Assembly: GCA_029983555.1 (NCBI GenBank)
Contig: JASBZH010000005.1
Coordinates: 1-43,532 of the forward strand
Origin: Peptoniphilus sp.
GTDB taxonomy: Bacteria > Bacillota > Clostridia > Tissierellales > Peptoniphilaceae
Length of the DNA: 43,532 bases
Reading direction: 5' to 3'
Notes under the pieces: model-generated
What the model saw: the letters and a program-made list of their open reading frames with translations, nothing else
The model's database searches: none
Told to the model about the DNA's origin: nothing
Made by a program: the position numbers and the translations under genes
In this document: positions 27,058 to 35,010 of the stretch, piece by piece
How positions within the stretch are numbered: position 1 is the stretch's first letter
How the letters are laid out: the number at the start of each line of letters is the position of its first letter

Positions 27058-28084
27058 CGGCAAACAAGAAGCTCTTAACAATGTATTAAATCAAATTGAA
27101 AAACAATTTGGTGAAGGTGCAGTAATGCGTCTTGGCGAAGATGCAAAACTAGATATTGAATCTACTCCAACTGGATCTCTTGCCTTAGATATTGCTCTTG
27201 GAATTGGTGGAATACCAAAGGGAAGAATAATAGAAGTTTTTGGTCCAGAATCATCTGGTAAAACTACTATTACTCTTCATATGCTTGCTGAAGTTCAAAA
27301 GCAAGGAGGGACTGGAGCTTTTATTGATGCTGAGCACGCGCTTGATCCAGGATATGCGAAAAATCTTGGAGTTGATGTGGAGAACTTAATTATTTCTCAA
27401 CCAGATACAGGTGAACAAGCTCTCGAAATCACAGAAGCTTTAGTAAGATCAAATGCTGTAGATTTAATTATTATCGACTCAGTTGCAGCGCTTGTTCCTA
27501 GAGCAGAAATAGATGGAGAAATGGGTGCAGCTCAAATCGGACTTCAAGCTCGTCTTATGTCTCAAGCTTTAAGAAAATTAACTGGAGCAATAAATAAATC
27601 AAAAACTTCAGTTGTATTTATAAATCAGCTCAGAGAAAAAGTTGGAATAATGTTTGGCAATCCAGAAACAACAACTGGAGGCAGAGCTTTAAAATTCTAT
27701 TCTACAGTAAGACTTGATATTAGAAAATCAGAAAATATTAAAAAGGGCGACGAAATTATAGGAAATAGGGTCAGAGTTAAAGTTGTTAAAAATAAAGTGG
27801 CTCCACCTTTTAAAAAAGCTGAATTTGATATTATGTATGGCGAGGGAATTTCTAAAGTTGGTAATATTTTGGATGTAGCAGCCGATGCAGATATTATTAA
27901 AAAAGCAGGCGCATGGTATTCTTATGGAGATGAAAGACTGGGACAGGGAAGAGAGAGAGCAAAAGAATTCCTCGAAAATAAGCCTGAACTTCTTGAGGAG
28001 ATAGAACATAAAGTTAGACTACATTATAATTTAATTCAAGATGAAGAAAGTGGAAAAGAAGAAAAATCTGAAGATAAAGAATAA
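27044..28084 (+). CDS. recA: Recombinase RecA
   Basis: DNA strand-exchange ATPase and co-protease for LexA self-cleavage (lexA is at 38256). Walker A GPESSGKT is at residues 67-74. The L1 and L2 region (MGAAQIGLQARLMSQAL, GIMFGNPETTTGG) and ALKFYSTVRLDIR are intact. At 346 aa it is normal, with an acidic C-terminus. AAGGAG precedes the ATG inside the cinA end. No recX follows. Instead an Mre11-like gene starts 17 nt downstream, which suggests a linked repair operon. Confidence 0.99.
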   Translation: MKENNGKQEALNNVLNQIEKQFGEGAVMRLGEDAKLDIESTPTGSLALDIALGIGGIPKGRIIEVFGPESSGKTTITLHMLAEVQKQGGTGAFIDAEHALDPGYAKNLGVDVENLIISQPDTGEQALEITEALVRSNAVDLIIIDSVAALVPRAEIDGEMGAAQIGLQARLMSQALRKLTGAINKSKTSVVFINQLREKVGIMFGNPETTTGGRALKFYSTVRLDIRKSENIKKGDEIIGNRVRVKVVKNKVAPPFKKAEFDIMYGEGISKVGNILDVAADADIIKKAGAWYSYGDERLGQGRERAKEFLENKPELLEEIEHKVRLHYNLIQDEESGKEEKSEDKE

Positions 28085-28101
28085 AATTGGAATGTGATTA
28101 A

Positions 28102-29082
28102 TTGAATATATTATATTTTACTGATACTCACATTAGAGGTACCAATCCAAAAAATCGATTAGATAATTATTATGAAACGGTTAAGACAAAGTTTAACGAA
28201 ATAAAAGAAATTATAGATCAAGAAAAAATAGATTATGTGCTACATGGAGGAGACCTTTTCGATAGGCCGGATGTTTCTGTAAGCATAGTTTCAGATTTTG
28301 CCAAAATATTTCAAAGTTTTAATGCTCCTGTCTACATCATAAGCGGTAACCACGATATTTTTGGACACAATCCTGATACGTTAAATAGGACAATGTTAGG
28401 TCTACTTTGCAATATTGGTATCCTCAACTTAGTAAATAATAAAAAAATAATCTTAGAAAAAGATGTGCGAGTTCAACTCACTGGATCTCCATATACCTAT
28501 TCTATGGATGACAAGTCTAAGATAAATAATTATATAGTTGATGATATAGACCCAACATGTAAATATGCTATCCACATGACCCACGGATTTTTGACTGATA
28601 AGCCGTTTATAAAAGAAGTGGCTCATACTTTAGTAGAAGATATTATGTCTACCAAAGCTGATATAACTTTAGGTGCACATTATCACTATGGATTTAAAAC
28701 TATTCATAAAGATGGCAAATATTTTCTAAATCCTGGAGCACTTATGAGAATTTCTAATTCTTTGGCAGAAATTAAGAGAAAACCTAAGGTAAATATAATT
28801 GAGCTGACTGAAGAGGGAATATCTGTTAATGATTATTATTTAAAATCAGCAAAACCTGGTGAAGTCGTAATGGATAGAGAAGAAATTGAAAGACACAAGT
28901 TTAAAGGAATTAAAATAGCTGAATTTAAAGAAATAATTGATTCATCTGTTGATTTTAAAAATATGGATATATTTGATCTTTTGCTAAAAATTTCCAAAGA
29001 CAATAATATTGATGAAAATGTTAAAAGTGAAGCTTTAAAAAGAGTTGAACAGGCACAAATTGATGGAGCTGATATATATTGA
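28102..29082 (+). CDS. Mre11/SbcD-like metallophosphoesterase (putative DNA repair nuclease)
   Basis: Calcineurin-like phosphoesterase of the SbcD/Mre11 superfamily. All metal motifs are present: DTH (D8, H10), GGDLFDR (D51), GNHD (82-85), H158/H161 in HMTHG, and GAHYHYG (H193, H195). At 326 aa it lacks the long C-terminal cap of E. coli SbcD (400 aa). The start is TTG, 17 nt after recA, with a weak site. Its stop overlaps the next gene (TTGA), which encodes the N-terminal half of a Rad50-like ATPase, so it is almost certainly the nuclease partner. Family assignment is firm; substrate and role are inferred. Confidence 0.88.
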   Translation: MNILYFTDTHIRGTNPKNRLDNYYETVKTKFNEIKEIIDQEKIDYVLHGGDLFDRPDVSVSIVSDFAKIFQSFNAPVYIISGNHDIFGHNPDTLNRTMLGLLCNIGILNLVNNKKIILEKDVRVQLTGSPYTYSMDDKSKINNYIVDDIDPTCKYAIHMTHGFLTDKPFIKEVAHTLVEDIMSTKADITLGAHYHYGFKTIHKDGKYFLNPGALMRISNSLAEIKRKPKVNIIELTEEGISVNDYYLKSAKPGEVVMDREEIERHKFKGIKIAEFKEIIDSSVDFKNMDIFDLLLKISKDNNIDENVKSEALKRVEQAQIDGADIY

Positions 29083-30533
29083 TTTATATAGAAAAATTAG
29101 AGCTCAAAAATTTTCAATCGCATGGTTATACAGAAATCAATTTTGATAGAGGTTTAAATGTTATTTTAGGCAACTCAGACTCAGGGAAAACTGCAATAAT
29201 TAGAGCAATCAAATGGGTTCTTTATAATGAACCTAGAGGTGACTATTTTATAAAGCAGGGTGAAAAAAATGTATCTGTCAAGATTACTTTATCTACGGGA
29301 GCTGTGGTCGAAAGATACAGAACACCTTCTAAAAATGGCTATTATATGGTAAAACCTGATGGAACAGAACAAAGATTTGAAAGTTTTGGGAGTACAATAC
29401 CTAAAGAAATTATAGATTTAACAAATATATATCCTGTTTCTTTTGAGAAAAATAAAAGCAATATTTTAAACATCGCCTCTCAACTAGAAGGACCTTTTTT
29501 ACTAGATGAATCAGCATCTACGAGAGCATCTGCTATAGGTAGATTAATTGGAGTTAATTATATCGACGATGCCCTAAGAAATGTGCGTCGAGACAGTTTA
29601 AAGATTTCTAGTGAAGTATCTGAACTAGAAACTAAGAAGAATAGTTTAAAAGATGAATTAGCTAAATATGATTATCTTGAGTCTTATAAAGAAATTTACA
29701 AAAAGATATCAGAGTATAGAAGTAAGATCGAAGCTCTAGAAAAGAAAAAAGAATTACTTGAAAAGTACAGATCAAATATATCGGATTTAAATAAAAAAAT
29801 TATATTAACTTCAAATGAGCTAGAAAATTACACAAATGTTGAAAGACTTGAACAAGAACTTTTTAAAGCGGATCAACAAGTTTTTACTTTTAAAAAACTA
29901 AGTGAGATCAATAATAAAATAAAGAATGTCAGTAACGATCTAAACACAACATCTGAAAAACTTAATTCATTAAAAAATATAGATGAATTTAAGAATTTTA
30001 TTCTAAAAATTGATAAAGAATATGAAGTGCTAAAAAGATTTCATTCTTATAGAGAAAGATACTCTATTATAACTAGAGAACTAAAAAAAGTAAGTGAAGA
30101 AAATAAAAACTATAAGAACTTAGACGAAATTAATAAATTATTATCATCAGTTCAGGTGTATATAAAGAAATTCAATACATTATTTGAGTATAATTCTAAT
30201 TATAAATCCATATCAAAATCGCTAAATATAGGAAATGACTATTATTCTAAGAACTTTAAAAATATTGAAGATCTTATACAAATCATTGATTACCGACTTA
30301 TATTACTTGTAGATAAATTGACAAATGTATCTAAAATAAGTTATAAACTTAAAGAAATTGAAAAAGACATTTCAAACACTAATAAAAATATAGCTACTAG
30401 TGATGATGATATTAAATCCATTTCAGATAAATATGAAAGTATTATTATTAAAAGTAATGTATGTCCATTTTGTTTTAGTGAAATAAATGAGGATTCTATT
30501 GAACATATAAAATACCATTTAAGGAATGATTAA
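29079..30533 (+). CDS. Rad50/SbcC-like ATPase, N-terminal part (split gene)
   Basis: Begins as an SMC/Rad50 head: MIYIEKLELKNFQSHGYTEI with Walker A GNSDSGKT at residues 31-38 and a Q-loop-like ASQLEGPFLL near 130. From about residue 165 it is helical and charged. Residues about 196-437 show roughly five repeats of about 47 residues, with recurring NYKNLDE / NSLKNIDEF / NFKNIEDL starts. The chain ends with C462-P-F-C465 and H476/H480. ABC signature and Walker B are absent and occur in the ORF at 30775. It overlaps the Mre11-like gene by 4 nt. The TTG start has GGAG 10-14 nt upstream. Confidence 0.85.
   Translation: MIYIEKLELKNFQSHGYTEINFDRGLNVILGNSDSGKTAIIRAIKWVLYNEPRGDYFIKQGEKNVSVKITLSTGAVVERYRTPSKNGYYMVKPDGTEQRFESFGSTIPKEIIDLTNIYPVSFEKNKSNILNIASQLEGPFLLDESASTRASAIGRLIGVNYIDDALRNVRRDSLKISSEVSELETKKNSLKDELAKYDYLESYKEIYKKISEYRSKIEALEKKKELLEKYRSNISDLNKKIILTSNELENYTNVERLEQELFKADQQVFTFKKLSEINNKIKNVSNDLNTTSEKLNSLKNIDEFKNFILKIDKEYEVLKRFHSYRERYSIITRELKKVSEENKNYKNLDEINKLLSSVQVYIKKFNTLFEYNSNYKSISKSLNIGNDYYSKNFKNIEDLIQIIDYRLILLVDKLTNVSKISYKLKEIEKDISNTNKNIATSDDDIKSISDKYESIIIKSNVCPFCFSEINEDSIEHIKYHLRND
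29664..30389 (+). repeat. About five degenerate 47-codon repeats in the Rad50-like N-terminal part
   Basis: At protein level, units begin near residues 196, 249, 296, 343 and 391, with lengths of about 53, 47, 47, 48 and 47. Each opens with an N-x-(Y/F/L)-x-N-(I/L/V)-(D/E)-(E/D)-hydrophobic pattern and continues with a similar hydrophobic spacing. The first unit is the least regular. The DNA is diverged, so this is an old protein repeat and not a recent duplication. Confidence 0.65.
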
Positions 30534-30534
30534 A

Positions 30535-30768
30535 TTGAAATATGAAGATCAATTAAACGATTTAAAAGAGAGACTAGACCGAGCCAAAAATTTAAAATAT
30601 AAAGCTGAAGCTAGATTAGAACAATTAAATATGCAAAAAAATGAGCTACTTCAAGATTTAGAAAAAGAAGGAGTTAAGCCTGAAGAACTTGATACTGAAA
30701 TTGACAAACTTTCAAAAGAGATAGAAGACCTATTTGCAAAAGCTGAAGACATGATGCCAAAGTTGTGA
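30535..30768 (+). CDS. Small coiled-coil protein, middle part of split Rad50-like ATPase
   Basis: A 77-aa, highly charged, predicted coiled-coil chain (LKERLDRAKNLKYKAEARLE onward, with a short EGVKPEEL turn). It has no membrane segment or enzyme motif. The TTG at 30535 is favoured because AAGGA (30521-30525) lies 9 nt upstream. An ATG at 30526 would touch that site. The frame is +1 relative to the preceding ORF. It ends at a TGA (30766-30768) that is in frame with the next ORF, whose ATG is only two codons later. It probably supplies the return strand of the coiled coil. Confidence 0.65.
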   Translation: MKYEDQLNDLKERLDRAKNLKYKAEARLEQLNMQKNELLQDLEKEGVKPEELDTEIDKLSKEIEDLFAKAEDMMPKL

Positions 30769-30774
30769 TTTTTT

Positions 30775-31446
30775 ATGAAATTAAACCAATTAGATGAAAA
30801 TCTTAATAGATTAAATGAGAAAATTTTTTCTGACCAAGGTAAAGTTGATATTCTAAAGGAAAATTTAGAAAATGTCGAAAATAATTTGAAAGAAAAAGAG
30901 GATTACAACGAAATTTTATCTAAAGTAAAAATCTTATTTGAGGAAACTGCTGCATATGCCAGAGAACAGTCTAAAAAACAAGTTGAAGATTTAGTTACAA
31001 AATGTTTGGAATTTATATTCGAAACAGATATGGAATTTATAATTGAACTTTCAACTTCAAGAGATATACCTGTAGCTGATTTTTATGTACAAAATAATTA
31101 TCCTGAAGGTTATTCTGTTAAAGCTGATCCCGAATTATCTAGTGGTGGTGGAGTAGTAGATATAATTTCACTTGCTCTTAGAATTGCATTTATTCAAATT
31201 CATAAACCTATGCTAGATGGTCCAATTATATTAGATGAACCAGGTAAACATGTCAGCGACGATTATATATTTAACTTAGGTGAGTTTCTGAAAAAGTCAT
31301 CGTCATTATTTAATAGACAGATTATTATGGTCACGCACAATAAGCATTTGTCTCAAATTTGTGACAAATCTTTTTATGTAACTCAAAAGAATGGAGTAAG
31401 TGAAGTGACCACAAACTCTTCAGATAATGATAATTTAATAGATTAA
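30775..31446 (+). CDS. Rad50/SbcC-like ATPase, C-terminal part (split gene)
   Basis: The first 70 or so residues are coiled coil. The head follows, with the ABC signature LSSGGGVVDIISLALR (121-136), Walker B PIILDEPGKH (D154, E155) and H-loop VTHN (H188). It completes the ATPase whose Walker A lies in the ORF at 29079. No ribosome binding site precedes the ATG (upstream is TTGTGATTTTTT), so expression may need termination-reinitiation at the TGA of the preceding ORF, or read-through of it. The two ORFs share one frame. At 223 aa it resembles the tail half of phage and Firmicute SbcC-like proteins. Confidence 0.82.
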   Translation: MKLNQLDENLNRLNEKIFSDQGKVDILKENLENVENNLKEKEDYNEILSKVKILFEETAAYAREQSKKQVEDLVTKCLEFIFETDMEFIIELSTSRDIPVADFYVQNNYPEGYSVKADPELSSGGGVVDIISLALRIAFIQIHKPMLDGPIILDEPGKHVSDDYIFNLGEFLKKSSSLFNRQIIMVTHNKHLSQICDKSFYVTQKNGVSEVTTNSSDNDNLID

Positions 31447-31451
31447 AGCAC

Positions 31452-31480
31452 TTGACTTTAATGTAAGAAATTGTTAATAT
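31452..31480 (+). promoter_or_regulatory. Strong promoter of the yerC-like gene
   Basis: TTGACT (31452-31457), a 17-bp spacer and TAATAT (31475-31480) with an extended TG at 31472-31473. This is among the best sigma-A-type promoters in the window. It separates the small regulator from the repair genes upstream and leaves a leader of about 70 nt. Confidence 0.7.
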
Positions 31481-31556
31481 ATTAATGAAATAATTATGTG
31501 TCAAAAATTTAATAGCAAACTTTATAGTTATAAAATTATTTTATTGGAGGTAATGT

Positions 31557-31871
31557 ATGATTTATAATTCAAAAATAAAAAGTGAACAAGCAGATGGGTT
31601 ATTTGAAGCTATACTTTTGTTAGAAAATCTAGATGAGTGTTATAGATTTTTTGAAGATATCTGTACAGTTAAAGAAATTCAAGCAATAGCTCAAAGACTT
31701 CAAGTAGTCAAACTGCTTATTAAAAATAAAACATACCACGAAATAGAAAATGAAACGGGTGCATCTACAGCCACTATTTCTAGGATAAATAGATCTTTAA
31801 ATTATGGTGCAGATGGTTACAAGCTTGTTCTAACAAGACTTGGCATTATTGATGAAGAAGATGAAGATTAA
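31557..31871 (+). CDS. YerC/YecD family TrpR-related DNA-binding protein
   Basis: A 104-aa protein of the Trp repressor superfamily. The helix-turn-helix is in residues about 40-85 (VKEIQAIAQRLQVVKLLIKN followed by TYHEIENETGASTATISRINR). The Firmicute family is called YerC/YecD and its regulon is, to my knowledge, not well defined. It has its own strong promoter and a bidirectional terminator shared with rqcH. ATG follows GGAGGTAATGT. Confidence 0.85.
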   Translation: MIYNSKIKSEQADGLFEAILLLENLDECYRFFEDICTVKEIQAIAQRLQVVKLLIKNKTYHEIENETGASTATISRINRSLNYGADGYKLVLTRLGIIDEEDED

Positions 31872-31909
31872 AATAAAGGATTGGTTAAATATCAATCCTT
31901 TATTTTTTT
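31871..31909. terminator. Bidirectional terminator between yerC-like gene and rqcH
   Basis: A perfect 13-bp inverted repeat (31871-31883 with 31893-31905) closes a 9-nt loop, with A's on the left and a T-run on the right. It overlaps the rqcH stop codon and serves two convergent genes. Confidence 0.85.
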
Positions 31910-33658
31910 ATATATATCACTATTTTTATTTACATTAATTGTCTTGTAATTTATATAATTTACTAGTCCAAGCTTGTTAGCTGGATGTCTTTTTACATTT
32001 ACTCTAAATGTATAATCTACAGGTATATTGTTGGATTTAGAAAGAGAACTGTATTTAGCAGCTAATGATGCTGCCATAAGAAGTGAATTTTCTGTAAAAT
32101 CTTTACCATTGTCTTTTAAGACTACATGTGATCCTGGAGCTTCTTTAACATGAAACCACAATTCTCTTTTATTTGCTATTTTAAAGGTAATCTCATCATT
32201 TTGCTTGTTGTTCTTTCCAACATATATAGTAAATCCATCATCTGTCTCAAACTTTAATATATTATCTTTTTTTAGTTTATTTTTTTGATTGGATTTCCTA
32301 TTTTTCTTTTTTATATAACCATATTTAATTAGCTCTTCTTTAATTTCCTCAATGTCGCTTAAATTATCTGATAACTCAAGATTTAATAAAACTGACTCAA
32401 GATAATCTATTTCAGAATTTCCTTCTGAAATTTGTTTTTCTAAAAATGAAGCTGCGCTTTTAAGTTTCGAATATTTTTTATAATATTTAGCAGCATTTTG
32501 AGGAGCATCTAATTTTTCATCTAATGGGACTTTTACAGTTTTCATATTGTCATAGAAATTTTCTAATTCAATTTCTTTCATACCTTTTTTAATTTGATAA
32601 AAATTTGAAGAAATTAAATCTGCATAGACTTTATATTTATCTCTATTTAATGCTTCATTTAATTCATTAGATTGTTTTGCAATCTTTCTTTTAGTTTTTT
32701 TAACTTCTTTATTTATTATTTTTCGAATATTGATACTTTTTGAAGAAATAGCATCCATAACATTCTTTTTGTAATAATATTTCTCTAAGACTTCTGAAAT
32801 GGTATCATAATAGTGTTTTTGATATCTATCGATGAATTCTATGTCTAAAGAATAAAAATTCTTATTTCGACCATTCTGAGTAACAATTAAAGGAGTAAAT
32901 TTATTTAAACTTACAATTTTAAATATTTCTTTAAATTTGTCGTTGATTTTATAAATCTCTTCTTCATTTAAACTCAATATACTTCTGTCAAAGTCAATTT
33001 CCGTTTTAAATTCCAACTCATTACAAAGCTGAGGACTAATGCCAGTAAATGTACTCATCAAAAATCTTTTTATATTTTTAGATCCATTGTCTTTTTTAGA
33101 ATTATTTATTAAGTCAATTAAAGAATAATCTTCAGTCGGATCTAGTCCTGATGAGATATCATTAGGATCATATATTTTTCCAGGTAGTATTTCTCTTACA
33201 CTAGAAAGAGAAAAATTAATTCTCTTAATCGCATCAATAATTTTGTTATCTTCGTTATCTATTAATATAATATTAGAGTATTTTCCCATAAGTTCAATAA
33301 CGAGGCTCTTAGATTTATCCATGCCAAGTTCATCTTTAGAATTTATGTCTATAGATATAATCCTATCCATCTTATATTGTCTTACACCTAAAATTTTTCC
33401 ATTTTCTAAATGCTTTCTCAAGAGCATACAAAAGGGTGGAGGATCTATTGGATTGTTAAATTCTCTATTTTCGCGCAAAAATATTCTTGGCTGATTAGCA
33501 GATGCGGAGATAAAAAGCCTTTTTTTATCTCCTGAAGCTCTCACATTTATAAGTAATTGAAAGTCGTTATCTTGGTATACTTTATCAATTCTACCATTAA
33601 CGAGTTCTTTATTTAATTCATATACAATATTTCTTGTCACAATACCGTCTAAGGACAT
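31892..33658 (-). CDS. rqcH: Ribosome quality control protein RqcH (NFACT / Rqc2 homologue)
   Basis: NEMF/Rqc2 homologue that binds obstructed 50S subunits and directs C-terminal alanine tailing of stalled peptides. An older name is FbpA, fibronectin-binding protein. NFACT-N covers the first 200 or so residues, with MSLDGIVTRNIVYELNKEL and PPFCMLLRKHLENGKI. Coiled-coil arms span about 290-430. NFACT-R (DUF814) follows, with IYVGKNNKQNDEITFK and LWFHVKEAPGSHVVL. At 588 aa it is normal. ATG follows AAGGTGAT. Monocistronic. Confidence 0.93.
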   Translation of the reverse strand: MSLDGIVTRNIVYELNKELVNGRIDKVYQDNDFQLLINVRASGDKKRLFISASANQPRIFLRENREFNNPIDPPPFCMLLRKHLENGKILGVRQYKMDRIISIDINSKDELGMDKSKSLVIELMGKYSNIILIDNEDNKIIDAIKRINFSLSSVREILPGKIYDPNDISSGLDPTEDYSLIDLINNSKKDNGSKNIKRFLMSTFTGISPQLCNELEFKTEIDFDRSILSLNEEEIYKINDKFKEIFKIVSLNKFTPLIVTQNGRNKNFYSLDIEFIDRYQKHYYDTISEVLEKYYYKKNVMDAISSKSINIRKIINKEVKKTKRKIAKQSNELNEALNRDKYKVYADLISSNFYQIKKGMKEIELENFYDNMKTVKVPLDEKLDAPQNAAKYYKKYSKLKSAASFLEKQISEGNSEIDYLESVLLNLELSDNLSDIEEIKEELIKYGYIKKKNRKSNQKNKLKKDNILKFETDDGFTIYVGKNNKQNDEITFKIANKRELWFHVKEAPGSHVVLKDNGKDFTENSLLMAASLAAKYSSLSKSNNIPVDYTFRVNVKRHPANKLGLVNYINYKTINVNKNSDIYKKIKD

Positions 33659-33676
33659 TTTTTATCACCTTTTCAT

Positions 33677-33685
33677 ATTATAACA
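33677..33685 (-). promoter_or_regulatory. Candidate extended -10 promoter of rqcH
   Basis: On the minus strand a perfect TATAAT (33677-33682) is preceded by TG one base upstream. No good -35 is seen. The predicted start would leave a very short leader overlapping the AAGGTGAT ribosome binding site, so confidence is moderate. Confidence 0.4.
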
Positions 33686-33720
33686 TACAAGGTAAAAGGA
33701 AGAAATTTTAATATAATAAC

Positions 33721-33746
33721 AGAACATATGTATAGAACATATGAAC
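33721..33746. repeat. Direct repeat of AGAACATATG, LexA-like half-sites
   Basis: AGAACATATG occurs at 33721-33730 and 33734-33743 (13-bp period), with a further GAAC at 33743-33746. The element resembles the AACATATGTT core in the lexA divergent region (38122-38131) but lacks a full dyad. It lies about 40 bp upstream of the rqcH -10. Confidence 0.6.
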
Positions 33747-34166
33747 ACAAATTATTAGAAATATATCTATATTAAGAAAGTGAAATGCTCATAATATCAA
33801 AGATATTTTTAGTTTATAAAGATTATAATTAAAATTAGAATTATGGGTAAAATTACTAAAGTTAAGTATGTAAAGTTAATCGATAATATATATCATTTAT
33901 TATATAATTAATTAGAAGACTAAAGAGACATAAATTAAAAAAATACAGAACATTTGAATAAAATTAGAATAAGTGTGAAGTTATTAAAATGAGTTTAAGA
34001 TAAAAATTTTATAAAAAATCAAAGTTAAGTTTAAAATTGTAAATAAAAAAAGATTAATAATAAGAAATAAAAATCATAATTAACAACAGTGGTAAAATAG
34101 CATTTTAAAATAATTATAGAATCATGAAAAATCTAGAGTTTTGAGGGCATAATATTAAAAACATAT

Positions 34167-34208
34167 AAAATTAGTCACAAAATTGTTATTTTGTGACTAA
34201 TTTTCTTT
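34167..34208. terminator. Long perfect hairpin terminator
   Basis: A perfect 17-bp inverted repeat (34167-34183 with 34188-34204) has a TGTT loop. On the plus strand it leads into TTTTCTTT. On the minus strand the AT-rich tail reads TATATGTTTTT. It is well placed to end transcription of the secreted-protein gene on the minus strand, and could equally end an unrecognised plus-strand RNA from the A-rich interval. Confidence 0.75.
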
Positions 34209-34286
34209 AGACTTATATTGAGTTTTGGTCTCCTCTTTACTATTATATGGAGTCAATTTTGATAAAAATAGTATTTAAAAAATATA

Positions 34287-34955
34287 TTAAAATAATGATC
34301 CTTCTATTTTAACATCTTCGGAGTCATTTTTAGAATTATTAGAAGAAACAGTATTGGCATCAGATTTAGAATCTTCATTTACACTATCTTTACTGTCTTC
34401 TTTCATAGCATCTCCATTTGAAATAGATTTTTTTAATTCTTCTCTTTGTTTTTTACTTCCTGTAGTTGCGCCCTTAATGTAAACTGTATTGTCTTTCCAA
34501 TCTACTTCCATATTCATAGCTTCAGATATAAATCTTAAAGGAACATAGGTACGAGCATCATATAAAATTGCAGGCGCATCTAGTTCTTTTTTTTCAACAT
34601 TTGAATTGTCGGCTGAACTAATTGTAGCAACATTAGATCCTATATCTAGTTCTATTACTCCATATACATTACCAATGAAAATACCATTTTTATTATTTTC
34701 TTTTCTTGTATAGAATTGGATAGTTGCACCTAAATTTTCTGAAATATAACGAGCTGGAACCATTACTCTATTTGTTGTTTTGTCAAAATAGGCTCTACCC
34801 ATCTCTTCTGGTATGTTTTGCATTTCATTATTGATATAAATATTAATTTTTGTATCGCTTGCTTCTTTTGGTAATTTGCCAGCAGCAAATACGCTTGTGC
34901 TCATTGATAATATACAAATTAACAATGTAGATATGACTTTAATTGATTTTTTCAT
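34287..34955 (-). CDS. Secreted copper-amine-oxidase-N-like domain protein
   Basis: A 222-aa exported protein. A clear signal peptide runs over residues 1-25 (charged MKKSIK, hydrophobic core, cut after a VFAA-type site). Two copies of the copper amine oxidase N-terminal-like motif follow: RVMVPARYISENLGATI at about 69-85 and TYVPLRFISEAMNMEVDW at about 145-162. The tail (about 175-222) is Ser/Asp/Asn/Lys-rich and disordered. In Clostridia such domains are thought to bind the cell wall or polysaccharide; they are not oxidases. Exact function unknown. AAGGAGTG precedes the ATG. Confidence 0.75.
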   Translation of the reverse strand: MKKSIKVISTLLICILSMSTSVFAAGKLPKEASDTKINIYINNEMQNIPEEMGRAYFDKTTNRVMVPARYISENLGATIQFYTRKENNKNGIFIGNVYGVIELDIGSNVATISSADNSNVEKKELDAPAILYDARTYVPLRFISEAMNMEVDWKDNTVYIKGATTGSKKQREELKKSISNGDAMKEDSKDSVNEDSKSDANTVSSNNSKNDSEDVKIEGSLF

Positions 34956-35010
34956 TTAATCACTCCTTAATTTTAAATTGTATCAAAAATTATAAAATAT
35001 TTCATCATTA

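Larger units (their letters stand above)
33659..34286. other. 628-bp gene-free, A-rich interval upstream of rqcH
   Basis: No convincing reading frame on either strand. The plus strand is strongly A-rich and poor in G and C from about 33,750 to 34,170. It holds the rqcH -10 region, the direct repeats at 33721-33746 and the long terminator at 34167-34208. Between them I see only low-complexity sequence. It could be a decayed gene, an untranslated RNA or spacer DNA. Confidence 0.7.

Noticed and set aside
30766..30768. TGA as a selenocysteine codon in the split ATPase
   Set aside because: No SECIS-like stem-loop is apparent just downstream, and a coiled-coil linker is an implausible place for a redox residue. 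Plain stop or read-through is more likely.
34287..34955. True copper amine oxidase
   Set aside because: Only the small N-terminal-like repeats are present. The catalytic domain with the topaquinone Tyr and copper His ligands is absent.
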